This document shows positions 24,900 to 37,387 of a DNA stretch of 64,000 nt, piece after piece; the stretch's first letter is position 1; each line of letters starts with the position of its first letter. Source of the DNA: Akebia trifoliata (taxonomy: Eukaryota; Streptophyta; Magnoliopsida; Ranunculales; Lardizabalaceae); contig CM030706.1 in the NCBI GenBank assembly GCA_017979445.1, forward strand, positions 13,936,967 to 14,000,966, given 5' to 3'. Position numbers and translations under genes: made by a program. The notes under the pieces are model-generated. The model ran no database searches and was not told the DNA's origin. It worked only from the letters and a program-made list of their open reading frames with translations.

Positions 24900-25640
24900 T
24901 GATATGATCAGGCCCATGGGCCCATTTGATTGAAAAAAGCCCCGAGCACACCCCACTTTGTTTTGCACACACTACTAGCACGTTTATTGCTTTGCACGCT
25001 TGCATATCCCTTATAGCCAACGTGGCACTAGTGCGTGGGCCGGTCTTCTTGGAGATGCGACGTCATTCATGAAAACCATAACTCTAGTCACGTATCTTAG
25101 GGTATATAAAGCTGAGGCATCAGTACTGTTCGATCAAGTGACACTGAAAGGTATATCGATGCACCTAGGTTGGAACGACCTGAGCCTTTGTCCTAGTGTA
25201 AGCCGCAAAGTCACATGTCCCTATCGCCAACCCTAGACTCGTACCTATATGATATATCAAAGTTCACCAATTACACTTCTTGATCAAAATCAGTGCCTAA
25301 GCGAGATCCTGCCCCGCTGTACCCTACTATACGAGAAGGATAGACAATGCCTATTCTAGACGAGAGGTATTTAAGTAGGCCCTTGCTCAGCATTGTGCGC
25401 CACCTCTCAACTCGGGATTAAGCTGGCTACTTTTTTACTTCAGTGATTTGAGTTGGAGTCTTAGATTATAACCTATACGGTATATCAAACCAAGTCATAA
25501 CGTATCGAGAGGTATATAGGTGCACTTGGGCAAGGGTGGCCAGATAAATTGCATTGCACGCAGTAAACCTAGAGTCTAGAAACCTCCCTATAGGTCATGG
25601 CTCGAACTTCTCGTGGGTGTTCCCTGGTTGTTTGTTGGAA
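24900..25640 (+). promoter_or_regulatory. Conserved structured leader block (element 2 copy)
   Basis: A non-coding block shared with 52380-53170 (element 3) and 46480-47240 (element 4, minus). Landmarks are AGCCAACGTGGCACTAGTGC, GGAGATGCGACGTCATTCAT, CTTGCTCAGCATTGTGCGCC and GGGCAAGGGTGGC. It is not open in any frame in all copies. The stretch 25641-26128 after it holds TTTTCAGAA-type repeats and no gene. Confidence 0.7.
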
Positions 25641-26128
25641 ATGGACCTTACAAATGATGAGATCAGGAATGTACCGTTTTGTCCTCAATAAGTAATCTTT
25701 CTGTTTAAATCTGATTCGAAATTATTGTATTACTGGGTGCACCAACCCAATAAAGAGTCCATTTTAAAAAAAACTTGGCAATGGTTCATAATGACCCAGT
25801 CCATCTCGATCCAACAATCATGATGGACTGGACCATTTAAATCAAAATGGAATTCAAACTCTTTGCTAATTCAGGTTTCAACCCATTTTACTTTTTTTCA
25901 GAAGAAGAATATTTTTCAGAAAAAAGTTTTCCAAAAGAAAATGCTTTCTAAAAGAAAAGAAAATGAAGGAAAAATGATTTACAAATGATTTAGTCTTTCT
26001 TGGAAAAATGACTTACAAAGATATATTTTACATGGACCTTGGAAATGTACTAAAATACCCTTTTGTGTCAAACCAGGATGCTAGCCGCAAGCAATAACCC
26101 AATCGACCAACTGGTCTAAACAACCATC

Positions 26129-27201
26129 ATGGGGATGCACCTTGTAGAGAAAATCAACTTCGGGAAATTCATGTTAAGATGTGCTCTATACTTCCACGAG
26201 TTTAAGATAGACAGGAACCTCTTACGTGCTATGGCTAAACGTTGGAATCCTTACCTTCACATATTCCATATTAGGCGTATGCACTTGTGTCCCACTCACG
26301 AGGATTATTGTGGCATCATGGGGATATCCATTTCAGGACCTCTAGTCAGGACCTCATTGAAGACAGGATATTCTGGTAACCTTGCCACAGGACTGAACAT
26401 TTTAAAGGAAGAAGCCAAGGCCCTAGTACATAACGAGAGATTGGATTTAATACCTTTATTGGGCCCATATCACTCCCGCAGTCATCTCGTTAATGTAAAA
26501 GCAGAAACCTGACGAGCCACTAGAGATTACCATTTATGCTAAGGAATCTTAGCCCAATACATGCTGACTTCCAAAGCAATGGCCAAACTATCCCTGAGTC
26601 CTTCATAGATATAGTCACTCAACTTTCAAGGAAAGTTAACCCTGTACCTCTCATCCTAGTTGAAACTTTCTCGGGACTAGATGCCATAAAGAATGGTGAG
26701 GGAGGAAACTTCAAAGGAAGCCCCCACCTACTTTATATGTGGCTTTGTGATCGTCTCAAAATTGTAGATGTTCCTTCAAAACTCGAATATGGGTCAGAAC
26801 ACTTTTTCAAAAGGAACCTGTTAGTACATCACGACTCAGTTAAGGCTTGGAGAAAATGGGTGGATGACTGATCCCCCAGTTCTAGGAACCAAAGGATCCT
26901 ACTATATCCGTATAATCGATTTGGAAAAAACATCTTTCTAGAAGCTTGAATTGATCCCAGAGCAGTACGACGTACTTATAGAATTTTCTTTGCTTCAACA
27001 CAAAGACTTCGTTCCTCACGAGCTATTGACTGAAAATTAGTGCATCTCATCGAGAAGGTTTGGAACAAACACACCTTAGGGTACCTAAGTGGACCAGTAA
27101 AATTTAAAGAGCTAGTTGTTAGAGCCAAGAGGAGCAAACCTAATAGTTCAAGCAATCCTGATGACCATCAAAACAAGGCCAAGCGTCCATGTAAAGAATA
27201 G
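26129..27201 (+). pseudogene. Ogre/Tat ORF1 (plant-mobile-domain-like protein)
   Basis: An extra ORF upstream of gag, as in Ogre-type elements. The N-terminal part has LRAMAKRWNPYLHIFHI and MHLCPTHEDYCGIMGI, resembling the tryptophan/proline pattern of plant mobile domain (DUF7745-like) proteins. A later part (26536-26871) has SPHLLYMWLCDRLK, and the end is Lys/Arg-rich. Stops after 26512 and 26871 plus frame changes break it. Function is unknown. The assignment rests on position and pattern, not a search. Confidence 0.65.
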
Positions 27202-27480
27202 TTTAAGTCAAAAATGTTTTATTCAATGAATTTTCAATATGTCCAATAAAGCTATTTTTTTTCTTTTGAATAAATATTTATTTTGAATGAACGTTATGTG
27301 AATGGATTATTTAATGGATTGGTGCACAACTTCAATAAAATGACTCATTAAAATGTTATCAAGGGGGTAACACTGAAATTGATTAAATTTATCTTTGATG
27401 GGTCATATAAGATTATCATTGTGCCCAAACTCAAGCATCCACCTCCTAGTTGGAGTCGTAAGTTCAGTCGGTTAGAATAA
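27202..27480 (+). other. Non-coding spacer between ORF1 and gag
   Basis: AT-rich; no gene. The later part, with TGTTATCAAGGGGGTAACAC, is conserved in elements 3 (about 53900) and 4 (about 45670), just before the deletion junction of the non-autonomous copies. Confidence 0.6.
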
Positions 27481-28982
27481 ATGACAGTACCAAGTCAACA
27501 GGCAAAAATGACTTCAGAGTCTGAGCTTACAAAGATCCGTAAGATTTTGGCAGCATTTGCCAATGATATCAACAGTATAAAAAGCAAAGTGGAAGTTTTA
27601 GAACAAATTTCAGAATCAACAGGCAATCCCCTTGATGATCAAAAAGGAAAAAAAGGTAGAAGAGAATGCAACGAGACATGTACATGAGGTTTTGAACTTG
27701 ATGGAGATGAAGAACATTTCAATGAAAATTCGGTGTTAGCCAACAAGATGTCTCAGTTGGAGTCCGCCCTGAAGAGTATAAAGGGTATCCATGAAATTAC
27801 AGCAGTCATTGAAGCTCTGAATCGTATCCCTAGAATCCAGTAGCTAGAAAAATTTGTGATGCCTGAAATGGACAAGTTCAGTGGGGTAGGTTGTGCAAAA
27901 ATGCATCTTAAGGTGTATGTTACTAACATGCACACTATGGGGCTCAGTGATGAACAGATGACATTGTTATTTCAGCGAACTCTACCAGGATCAGTTCTAC
28001 GATGGTTGATGTCTCAAGATCCAACTACAGTAGGTACATGGTAGAAAATGTCAAAGACTTTCTAGCATCAGTATAAGTACATCACCGAGATTGAAACTTC
28101 AAGGAGGGATATGGAGTCAACTAAACAGAAGAATGGGGAAACATTTATTGATTTCATTGGTCGTTGGAGAGCCAAGGCTGCCCAAATGTGGGATCGACCC
28201 TCAAAAAGGAACAAGTGACGATTATCTTGAAAAACTTTACACAAGGATACGCTCAGCACCTAGTCGCCCAATATCTCCCTACTTTTGAGTCCTTATTACA
28301 AGTCGGAAGCCAACTCGAGGATGCCTTTGCCTCTGGGGTTCTTTCTAACCCTTAGGACAATAAGTCCAAGAAACCCTATGTTCCCAAACCTAGTACCAAC
28401 CATGTTTACATAGCCAACACGTCAGCTATCCCAGTTCAGCCTCTAGCCTGGACCAATAATCAAACTCACCCATGTCAACGCCGAACTCCACGTCAATTTA
28501 CCAATCTAGGGATGACTCTTACCGTAGCTTTTCAAAATTTGTTGAAAAAAGGTCTTCTTACCCCGATCCAACCCCAGCCTTTGCCAAATTACTTGCCAGC
28601 CGAACACAACCCGAACGTATTTTGTAAATTCCATCAAAATCCTGACCATCACATTGATCGATGTATCACCTTGTGCCATGCTATTCAAAATCTTATTGAT
28701 AACAAAAAGGTCACAATCCTTAGCCCAACATCATCAAATGTCACCATTAATCCATTACCTGCCTATCAACCTCCACCAACCCTGAACATGGTTTCCAACT
28801 CCCAATTATCATTTGACCCTGTATCTCTCAATCATCATATCCAAGTCAAACTACCCAGTTACCCCATCGTCGGAATAGCTTTCGCCGACGAAGTCCTCAC
28901 CACAAGCTATGAGCCCTTCGATCTAGCCTCAGACGATACATATTGTTTATCCCTACCTCGTTACAGTACCCACATTTACTAG
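27481..28982 (+). pseudogene. Ogre/Tat gag
   Basis: Starts at an ATG with a predicted coiled coil (repeated I/L/V heptads in ILAAFANDINSIKSKVEVLE). The capsid region reads MDKFSGVGCAKMHLKVYV, LLFQRTLPGSVLRW, a TAG after TVGTW, and GETFIDFIGRWRAKAAQM. The C-terminal part has CKFHQNPDHHIDRCITLCHAI, a zinc-knuckle-like C-x10-C. Stops at about 27687, 27841 and 28044 and frame changes disable it. Confidence 0.85.
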
Positions 28983-28989
28983 TTACCTA

Positions 28990-29883
28990 TTGGCTCAAAT
29001 GAACTCAAAAAACCCTATCTCTTTGACAGATGAAGATCTGTACTTGTTGACTAAAGAAGATGAGTCTTTTTTCCTCTCCTACGATGAAGTTAGACATATG
29101 ACCCGAGGGGGAAGATTCTTTAAACCACCAGAACTCCGTGTTAACAATCCTGCAGTCTTGGTGAGAAAAGAAATAGATCCCATTAGAGAGAATATCGAAG
29201 AAGATGACTCCGTGATCAAGCAGTTGAAGAAATCAGGGGCCAATATCTCAGTTTGGGGTTTGCTCATGGCTTCCACTACCCATAAGGAGGCTGTTCTCAA
29301 AGTGCTAAGTACAGCTCAAGTTTCACTCGATACTTCTCCGGATCAGCTGGCTAGTATAATAGGGGCAACTTATATAGAAAACATACTATCTTTCTCAGAC
29401 TCAGATCTCCCAAAAGAATGAACGAGCCACACTAAACTGTTACACATTACGGTCGACTGCAACGGGATGAGGGTACCTCTGGTTTTAATTGATAGTAGGA
29501 GTGCACTGAATATTTGCCCTTTGAAGACTACCACTTGCCCTGGGTTTAAAGTTGAAGATCTCAAGCCCACTAATCAGGGTGTTAGGGTATATGATAACAC
29601 CAAAAGGGATGTACTGGGTATTTTGCACCTTCGATTGTCCACATGCATAGTTGAATTTCCTGTGGAATTTCAGGTCATAGACATCCAGTCCTCTTTTAAT
29701 CTATTATTAGGAAGACCATGGCTATACCAAATCAAAGCCATACCTTCTACGCTATATCAGAAGATTAAATTTATTAAAGATGGACTGGTGATCACCCTTC
29801 ACGGAGATGCTGAGATTGCGGGAATTGTAAATAGTACCAAAGCTAAGAGTGAGCTGTTAGTTGATATTCAGTCAGAACAATAA
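28990..29883 (+). pseudogene. Ogre/Tat protease region
   Basis: The first segment (28990-29421) is the gag-pro linker. The second (29467-29883) is retropepsin-like: VLIDSRSALNICPL where D-[ST]-G-[SA] is expected, so the catalytic glycine is replaced by Arg. This is followed by FNLLLGRPWLYQIKAIPSTL. A stop at 29419 separates the segments. Confidence 0.8.
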
Positions 29884-31010
29884 AAGGTAAAGCTTAACGG
29901 GTTTGAATTCGAGAAGATCTGCTCAGTCCAATGGGATCATTCGTTGAAAAAGTATTTTCCAATTGAAAATACCTTTAATTGCTATATGGCTAACATGTTC
30001 AAGAACATGAGATTTTTTCCTGGTATGGGCCTAGGTCGTAGGTAACAAAGTATTAAAGATGCACTAGTGATCAAGGAAGTCTTCGGCACATTCAGGTTGG
30101 GGTATGAACCTACTAAGGAAGATTGAGCCCAATATTGGAAGACAAAATGGGACAAGGCAATCGCAAGAAGGCAAGGGCGTACCACGGATCTGATTAAAAT
30201 GAAACCTTATCGTAAGACCCTTAATGGATATTTCGTGAACGAAGGAGAAGACTTTCAATACTGTGGGTTCCCAGAGCCATTTATTGATCACATCACAGGT
30301 ACTCGTCTGTTGGGGTTTGAAATCTTCTTTGGTATGGATTGGCCTGAAAAGGAAGCAAGCACAAGAGCAGAAGAAAATGAAGCTGAAGACTGGCAACTCA
30401 ACCTAGACTCCCTCAACATTGATCAGTTGTTCATTGAAGATCATAGTGTTTTAGTGTTGTCAGTTGGGAAATGGACCTCAAACCCCGAGTCTGTAATCAA
30501 AGTCGCGGTCGGGTTTCTGGCTAATTATCATGTAATGAGTCCTGTGTTACATGTCGAGACTAGTTTTGTCAATCTTATCAGTCCTGTTCAATAAGTCCTT
30601 TATTTCTGTTGAGTCAAGTAAGTTAGTTGTTTCTACTAAGTCAAGTGAGTCTATTAAGTCTGCAATGAGTCCTGTTACCCCATCTATTTTCAATGAAATG
30701 AAAGAAATTTTTAATTACCCTGAGCGCAATGATAATTTAACTAATAATCTAGCTTCGGAGGGAGAATCTTCTGACGAAGAACCTCCCCCTAAAATAATCA
30801 AATTACTTGAATTAGAAAATGAACATCGGGCTTAACCTCTAATAGAGGAAGTAGAGGTTATCAACTTCAGAACAAAAGAAAGTTCTCAAGAAATTCGGAT
30901 TGGGATCACCTTATCTCTCGATGAACGTAAATGGATAGTAGACTTGCTCAAAAAGTTCAAAGACGTATTCGCGTGATCTTACGAGGACATGCCGGGGGTA
31001 AGTACAGATA
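29884..31010 (+). pseudogene. Protease-RT linker with G-patch-like motif
   Basis: From 29995 it reads MFKNMRFFPGMGLGRR, a G-patch-like glycine motif known after the protease in Tat/Ogre elements, followed by a stop. Further segments (30199-30594, 30551-30835) carry acidic, serine-rich linker sequence. The ancestral frame is broken repeatedly. Confidence 0.7.
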
Positions 31011-31800
31011 ATGTTCAATATCGGATTCCATTATATCCTAATGCTCGACCAATTAAACAGAAACTTTGTCGTATGAAGCCGGAATGTCGTCCTAGTGCCT
31101 AAAAAAGATGAAAAAGTCAGAATGTGTGTAGACTTTAGAGACCTAAATAAAGTAAGCCCAAAAAATAGTTTTCCTTTACTACACATAGATGTTCTAGTGG
31201 ATAGTACGGCAGGGCACGCTTTGCTATCCTTCGTAGATGATTTTTTAGGGTACAATCAGATAAAAATAGATCCTCGGGATATGCAAAAAATGTCTTTCGT
31301 CATACAGTGGGGAACCTTTTGCTATAAGGTTATGCCTTTTGGTTTGAAGAATGCCGGAGCCACCTATCAAAGAGCAGTTACGACTTTACTGCATGACATG
31401 ATAAACAAGAAAGTCGAAGTCTATGTAGATGATATGATAGTCAAGTCTAAGGATCGACTGGGGCACGTTGCTGCACTAGAAAAATTTCTCACAAGGATTC
31501 AAAATTACCAACTCCAACTCAATCCGTAGAAATGTGTATTTGGAGTAACTTCTGAAAAATTGTTGGGATTTGTGGTCAGTCAAAGAGGGATCGAAGTAGA
31601 CCCTGTGAAGATTAAAGCTATCCAAGAAATGCCACCGCCTGAGACTGAAAAGTAGATTCGAGATTTTTTAGACAGAATCCAGTATGTCAACAGATTCATC
31701 GCACAACTCACCAATGTCTGCGAACCTATTTTCAAGCTTCTCAAGAAGAATGAACCAACAATTTGGAATGAACAATGTCAAAAGGCTTTCGATCAAGTCA
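31011..31800 (+). pseudogene. Ogre/Tat reverse transcriptase
   Basis: Recognisable by VPKKDEKVRMCVDFRDLNK, GYNQIKIDPRD, KVMPFGLKNAGATYQRA and the catalytic YVDDM (31422-31433). A deletion of roughly 30 codons plus a frameshift lies near 31082, before VPKKD. SFVDDF replaces the usual SFMDGF. Stops at about 31528 and 31653 interrupt the thumb and connection. Confidence 0.92.
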
Positions 31801-32235
31801 AGGAATATCTGTTGAACCCACCTATGTTGGTTCCACCTACATCGGGTGAACCACTTCTTTTTTATCTATCCATCATAGAAGAAGCTATGGGATGTATGCT
31901 TGCACAACATGACAAAGATAATCGCAAAGAAATGACTATTTACTATATCAACAAAAAGATGTTAGAGTATAAACGAAAGTATTCGGCCTTCGAAAAAACT
32001 TGTTTGGCACTGGTATGGGCTACTCAGAGACTCCAGTACTATATGCTATCTCATTCAGTTATCTTGTTATCTCAGATGCATCCTCTTAAATATCTCTTTG
32101 AGAAATCGGTACTGATAGGGAGAACCGTACGAAGGCTGTTGTTGTTATTAGAATTTGACATCACGCATGTTACGTAGAAATCTATCAAGGGAAGAGTTGT
32201 GGCAGAATACTTGGTAGATCATCCAGTAGTAGAAG
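31801..32235 (+). pseudogene. Gypsy-type RNase H
   Basis: Segment 31812-32177 reads YLSIIEEAMGCMLAQHD, SAFEKTCLALVWATQRL and LKYLFEK, the usual order of the first RNase H. The expected catalytic Asp near the start is changed to S/I-type residues. A TAG at 32175 ends the frame. Confidence 0.8.
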
Positions 32236-32299
32236 GAATAAGGCATGTTGATCAGTTCCCAGATGAAAATATCTTACATGCTGAAGAAGAACCGCAGAA

Positions 32300-32800
32300 T
32301 CAAACATGGTAGTTATACTTTGATGGGGCCGCGAATCAGAATAGGTATGAAATAGGGGCAGTTCTATTTTCTCCGAAGGATGCCATATTCCTATCGCTAT
32401 TAAGTTAGCTTTCTCCAACACCAATAATATAGTTGAATATGAAGCGTGCGTCACTAGGCTTGAAGCTACTTTTAATCTAGGCATTACAGAAATTAAAGTT
32501 TTCCGGGATTCAGCCTTGGTCATATATCAGTCATTGGAAGAATGGAAAACTAGGGATGAAAAGTTGAAGCCTTATCATGAGTATCTGTTAAACTTAGTAA
32601 GTAAATTTAAAGCTATCCTATTCCAACACCTGTCAAGGGAAGATAATAGATTTGCTGACGCGTTAGATATTTTTTCTTCAATGATCCATTTGCCCCCTGA
32701 CATGGAATTGAGGTTGATCACCGTCGAAGTCAAGGACAAACCTGTATATTGCTATCAGAGCAACATTACTACTCGATTACCTGATGGAAAGCTATGGTAA
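32300..32800 (+). pseudogene. Second (archaeal-like) RNase H
   Basis: After the first RNase H comes LYFDGAANQNRYEIGAVLF, the FDGA-type first strand of the extra RNase H known in Ogre/Tat elements. FADALDIFSSMIHLP (32651-32695) corresponds to its C-terminal block. A TAG before LYFDGA and a frameshift near 32390 inactivate it. Confidence 0.8.
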
Positions 32801-34017
32801 ACAGATGTCAAAAAAGTATTGGAAAAACAAGAATTTTCGGAAGAAGTATCAAGGAAGGAATGACAAACCCTACTAAGATTAGCATCTCAGTTCATCCTAT
32901 GCGCAGGAAGTTTACACAAAAGGTCTTATGATGGGATTCACTTGTCATGTGTTGATGAAAATCAAGTTGAATAGATAATGGTTGAACTACATTCAGAAGC
33001 CTGTGGTCATCACATGAGTGGAAAAATGTTAGCTAAGAGAATTACGAGACAAGGGTATTATTGGCCTACGATGAAAATAGATTGTCATCACATGGTCAAA
33101 ACCTGCCACAAATGTCAAATACACGCAAATCTCATACATCTCCCACCTTCTCAATTAGTAGGTCTGACTTCACCGTGGCCATTATTAGTTTGGGGGATTG
33201 ACATTATTGGTAAAATATCGCCTAAGACATCAAATGGGCATGAATACATTCTAGTTGCTATCGATTATTTTACTAAATGGGTTGAAGCTGCCTCTTATGC
33301 TGTCCTCATTGCATCTAGAGTTGTAAAGTTTATCAAAACAAACATCATCAGTCGATATGGGGTACCTTCAGAATTGATCTCTAATAATGGATCACACTTT
33401 AAAGCCGAAGTTATTACACTGTGTTCAAAGTTTAAAATCTCGCACCACAAATCATCTCCTTACCGTCCTCAGACCAACAGAGCAATTGAAGCGGCCAATA
33501 AGAATCTAAAGACAATCATCAGGAAAACGTGTCATCACATCGAGATTGGTCAGAAAAATTGTCATTTGTACTATGGGCATATCGAATTTCAATTCGATCC
33601 TCTACTAGAGTTACTCCCTACTCCTTAGTGTATGGCATGGAAACAATCTTGCCAGTCGAAATGGAAATCCCATCTCTCAGGGTCTTATTGGAAAATCAGT
33701 TGTCAAAAGTAGATTGGGTTCGTCAATGGTATGAAGAATTAAATTTGATCGAAGAAAAACGACTAAGAGCTTTGTACCACGTGCAGGCTTATCAAAGAAG
33801 AGTCGCCCATGCTTTTGACAAAAAGATCAAAGCCCGTCACTTACAAGTCGGGGATTTAGTACTCAAAGAAAATCGGGCACCTATCTTTGACCCTAGAGGG
33901 AAGTTCAAACCAAATTGGGGAGGTCCGTTCATCATCAAGGAAATATTACCGGGAAAAGCTGTCAGACTTCAAGACCAAAATGGAATTGAATTACCAGAAC
34001 CAACCAACCTTGACTAA
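32801..34017 (+). pseudogene. Ogre/Tat integrase
   Basis: The zinc-binding part is EACGHHMSG with CHKCQ. The core has GIDIIG (Asp 33200-33202). The second catalytic position reads ISNNGSHF with Asn (33383-33385) where Asp is expected, and the Glu of RAIEAANKN is present. The C-terminal segment 33529-34017 is in another frame and has SLVYGMETILPVE and FKPNWGGPFIIKE. The end is followed by a conserved block with GGGTACGTAGGAAACC. Confidence 0.9.
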
Positions 34018-34560
34018 ATCAAACGGTACTACATCTAAGGAGGCCATCTTTGGCCGAATCAATTCTCCTATTACCTAGTTCAATATATCCTTTCTCAACC
34101 CCTTTGCAATTTTTTTCAAAAGAAAAATATCTTTTGCGTTCTCAACCTGATCACCCAACCTAGGGGAGGAAAAAATCTGAACTACGTTTTGGTCTGATCC
34201 CAAACGTCTGGGGTACGTAGGAAACCTGAGAAATTACTTCAGGCCCGACCACATAAAAAAAAATAATAAATAAATAAATAAATATATATATATATATAGA
34301 TTCCCCTAAAAAAAATAATTCAAAAAGAAATATTGTCAAAATAGGGAAGAAAGTTCAAAGAAAAAAAAAAAGAAAAAATGCCACACAAGGGGCATTCGGG
34401 TTTTTGAGCCTCAAAATTCCTTTCTTTTTATACCCAATCCTAAGCTTACCCATGAAAGCCCTCCTAAGTATTGTGCGGAAAAGTTAAGGAAGGTAGTAAA
34501 GCATGATCAGACAGCAACTCCAAAAGTTCAGAAGGAAAGAAAAAGAAAATAATAAAGAAA
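34018..34560 (+). other. Post-pol conserved block and poly-purine tract region
   Basis: Non-coding. The segment around 34190-34260, containing TTACTTCAGGCCCGACCACA, is conserved in element 3 (about 55490-55580) and element 4 (about 44080-44165, minus). The rest is A-rich with an (ATA)n run at 34265-34297. Confidence 0.6.
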
Positions 34561-34563
34561 AAT

Positions 34564-34770
34564 GAAGCCTGCTAGGTTGAAAACCCGGAAAGGTGATTTA
34601 GGCAAGCTCGCAAGGTTGAAAATCTGAAATGACGACTTTGACAACAATCAGAGCAAAAAAAAAAGATAAAAAAAGCTCACTAAATTGAAAACCTGAAAAA
34701 ATGATCAAGGCTAAAGCTATAGCATGCTCACTAGTTTGAAAATCTGAAAGGGCAGTTTAGGCAAAAGTTA
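34564..34770 (+). repeat. Hairpin tandem array 1 (element 2 copy)
   Basis: About four units of 50-60 bp, each with two complementary 8-nt arms: CTAGGTTG/TGATTTAG (34572, 34594), CAAGGTTG/CGACTTTG (34611, 34633), CTAAATTG/TGATCAAG (34680, 34702) and CTAGTTTG/CAGTTTAG (34731, 34753). Many pairs are G-T in sense orientation. Confidence 0.75.
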
Positions 34771-35348
34771 GAGCAACAAAGAAAAATAGAAGAAAATCTC
34801 CATAGGATCGAAAGGCTAAAAAGTAGTTCAAGCCAAAACATCTAAATCCGAATAATCAAGTTCAATACTTAGCTTAAACCAGGCAAAAACTTAGAAGCCA
34901 CAAGTATCTTGTCTACGATTGATCTGAAATTTTTATTTCCCCAAGTGAACCAAGGGGAAGAAGGGTGAATTCCATGATAAATCTCAAAAGGAAATGTTTT
35001 GTTCTCTTGAGCCAAACTCAAAATCTTCAATCAAAATTAAAAGTTGAATCCTTATTGCGCTTATGATAATCAAATATTTCAAATCTTCATACAAGGGGCA
35101 CTTTCTTTCTTCTCTGATATGTAGTTTCCCCCTTATACTAGGGGTATTTCTTTCTTACAAGATGTGTTTAATACAATATTTCCTGTCAAGCTAAACGCAT
35201 TTTGTTCTCAAACTTGATCAATGTTACTCCTAAAGGATAATGGGAACCCTGAATTAAAAGTTCCCCTCTTGATAGCAATTTTTTTGAAAATCGCTGAGGT
35301 ACAAAAAAGCTAAAAAATTCATAAAATTTTTGAAAAACCTTGAGGTTC
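34771..35348 (+). other. Element 2 3' region up to solo LTR
   Basis: No gene. Colinear with element 3 (56110-56650) and element 4 (43540-43000, minus), including CAAGTATCTTGTCTACGATN and the ACAAGGGGCA motifs. Confidence 0.6.
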
Positions 35349-37086
35349 TGTAGACACCCCATTTTTGCACTCACCTGATTAATCAACTCGTCAATCCAAT
35401 TGCAATGATTCCCAATGATGGATGTGTATTCCATTGCTTTATTTTGTTACCAGATGTGTTTCAGAAATCCGGATAAGGTATCTCGAATTGACAAAACCTT
35501 AGAAACCACGCTACGTTAAGAAAATACGACCCCAGAAACATAGAAATCATCATCTTGCAGACCAAAAAGAAACTTCAAGATAAAAATCACTAAAAAATTA
35601 CCAAATTACCAAAATACCCCTAACCTCAAAACAACCCTAGAGCCTACATTACGCTTAGAAAAACTCTCTCGAATACATAAAATAACAAATCGAAACCAAA
35701 TAAATCATTTCACCAATTTTAACAGAATTCGACAAAATTACGAAAATGCCCCTCATAAAGTTCACAACTATTTCACACAAAAAACTTCATAAATGACACA
35801 AAATAATATTTCCATTGAATTCCTTACGAAAAATCGATTCTAAAACATCCTAGAACATTAAAAACCGACTTAAAACGTGAAAAGTCCTCTCCGGGGGCAA
35901 AACGGTAATTTCACAATTTTCATAATTAAAAAATTTGAAATTAATAAATAAAACATTAAATAATTAAAGTGAAACATTAATGAAATTAATTTAAAATTTT
36001 GAACCTAAAAAATCGATCAATCGGACTTTCGGGTAAAATTGTTGAGGGTTCGTGGGATATTTCTTTAAGGACCCCTCCATTTGGGGGTCCAAAGAATTAA
36101 AGAAATAATGGAAGGGGGTTCTCCAAAATTTAAAGTCAATCAAGCAAAACTATAGTCAAAGTATTAAAGTCAATCAAGTGAGACTAAAGTCAAAATTAAA
36201 GTCAATTAAGCAAGACTGAAGTCAAAATATTAAAAGTCAATCAATTAAGACTAAAGTCAAAACATTAAAAGTCAATCAAATAAGACCAAAAGTCATAATA
36301 GAATTCTAATTAAATAATAACTCTATCTAATAGAGTTCTAACTTAAAAACAATTCTACCTAAAACAATTATAATTAAAACACAATTCTACCTAAAAAAAT
36401 TTTAACTAAAACACAACTCTAATTAAAAGATCTCTAATTAAACACTAACTCTATCCAAATCAACCTTAAAAAAATTCTATAAATAGAGATGCTCACACCC
36501 TATTTTCGTATAAAATCATAAACCCTAAGAGAAGTAGGTCTAGAAGCTCCCCTAGCCCCCCATAAACCCTAATTTTGGAGCCCCAACTCCTTACCTAACA
36601 TCCCTCCTTCAATTTTAGTCTAGAAAACACCTAAAATCCCTCCAAAAACATCCCCAAATCCGCAACAAACTTGAAGAGTTCAGATCCAAAAACAAGGAGA
36701 TACCTTGATCTAGGAGATTCGAAGTCAAATCCGGAGACAGAACGAAGCAAAGGAGTACAGTACAAGGAGCTCTTTTTGTCAGATTTGAGGGAACAAAATC
36801 CTTGCTATCAGAAAGGTATGTAATTTTTTTTATTTTTATCTAGGTTTTTAGCAATGTGATATATTTGGGAAGTTAGTAGAGACCGGCTTTGGCCGGGCGG
36901 GGTTGGTGCCTAACACCTTCCAACACCGTAACATGATCCCCGAATTCAGATTTTTTGTGGTAAATTAGTTCTTTTTATCCATGTTAGAGTCAGTTTGGTT
37001 CCTAGACCACAATAACTAGGTGGCGACTCCCAAACCTCAAGAGTCAAAAGCGGATCCGCGCACCCCGCGGATCGAGGGCGCTTTCA
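35349..37086 (+). mobile_element. Solo Ogre-like LTR
   Basis: 1738 bp from TGTAGACACC to CTTTCA, flanked by a perfect GGTTC duplication (35344-35348 and 37087-37091). The empty target is seen in element 4 (GAACC on plus at 42997-43001). TATAAATA is at 36478-36485. It lies within the 3' region of element 2 and has no internal sequence. Confidence 0.95.
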
Positions 37087-37387
37087 GGTTCAAACAGATT
37101 TGTTTATGATTTCATATTTGATTTTGCCCAGAGATTAACTCATTACCCTTGCACCTAGAATAGGAGATAAGGCATTCTTTCTTTCCCAGATTTATTTATT
37201 CTTCCCCAGTTTCTTTTCCAGATTCATTCTTTCTTCCCAAAATTCTTTATCAGATTCATTCATTCTCTCCCAGATTCATTCATTTTTTTTTTCAGATTTA
37301 TTCATTTTTTTCCAGATTCAATAACTCATTCCTAGATTCATTCATTCTTTCTCAGATTCATCCATTCTTTCCAAGATTTATTTTTTT

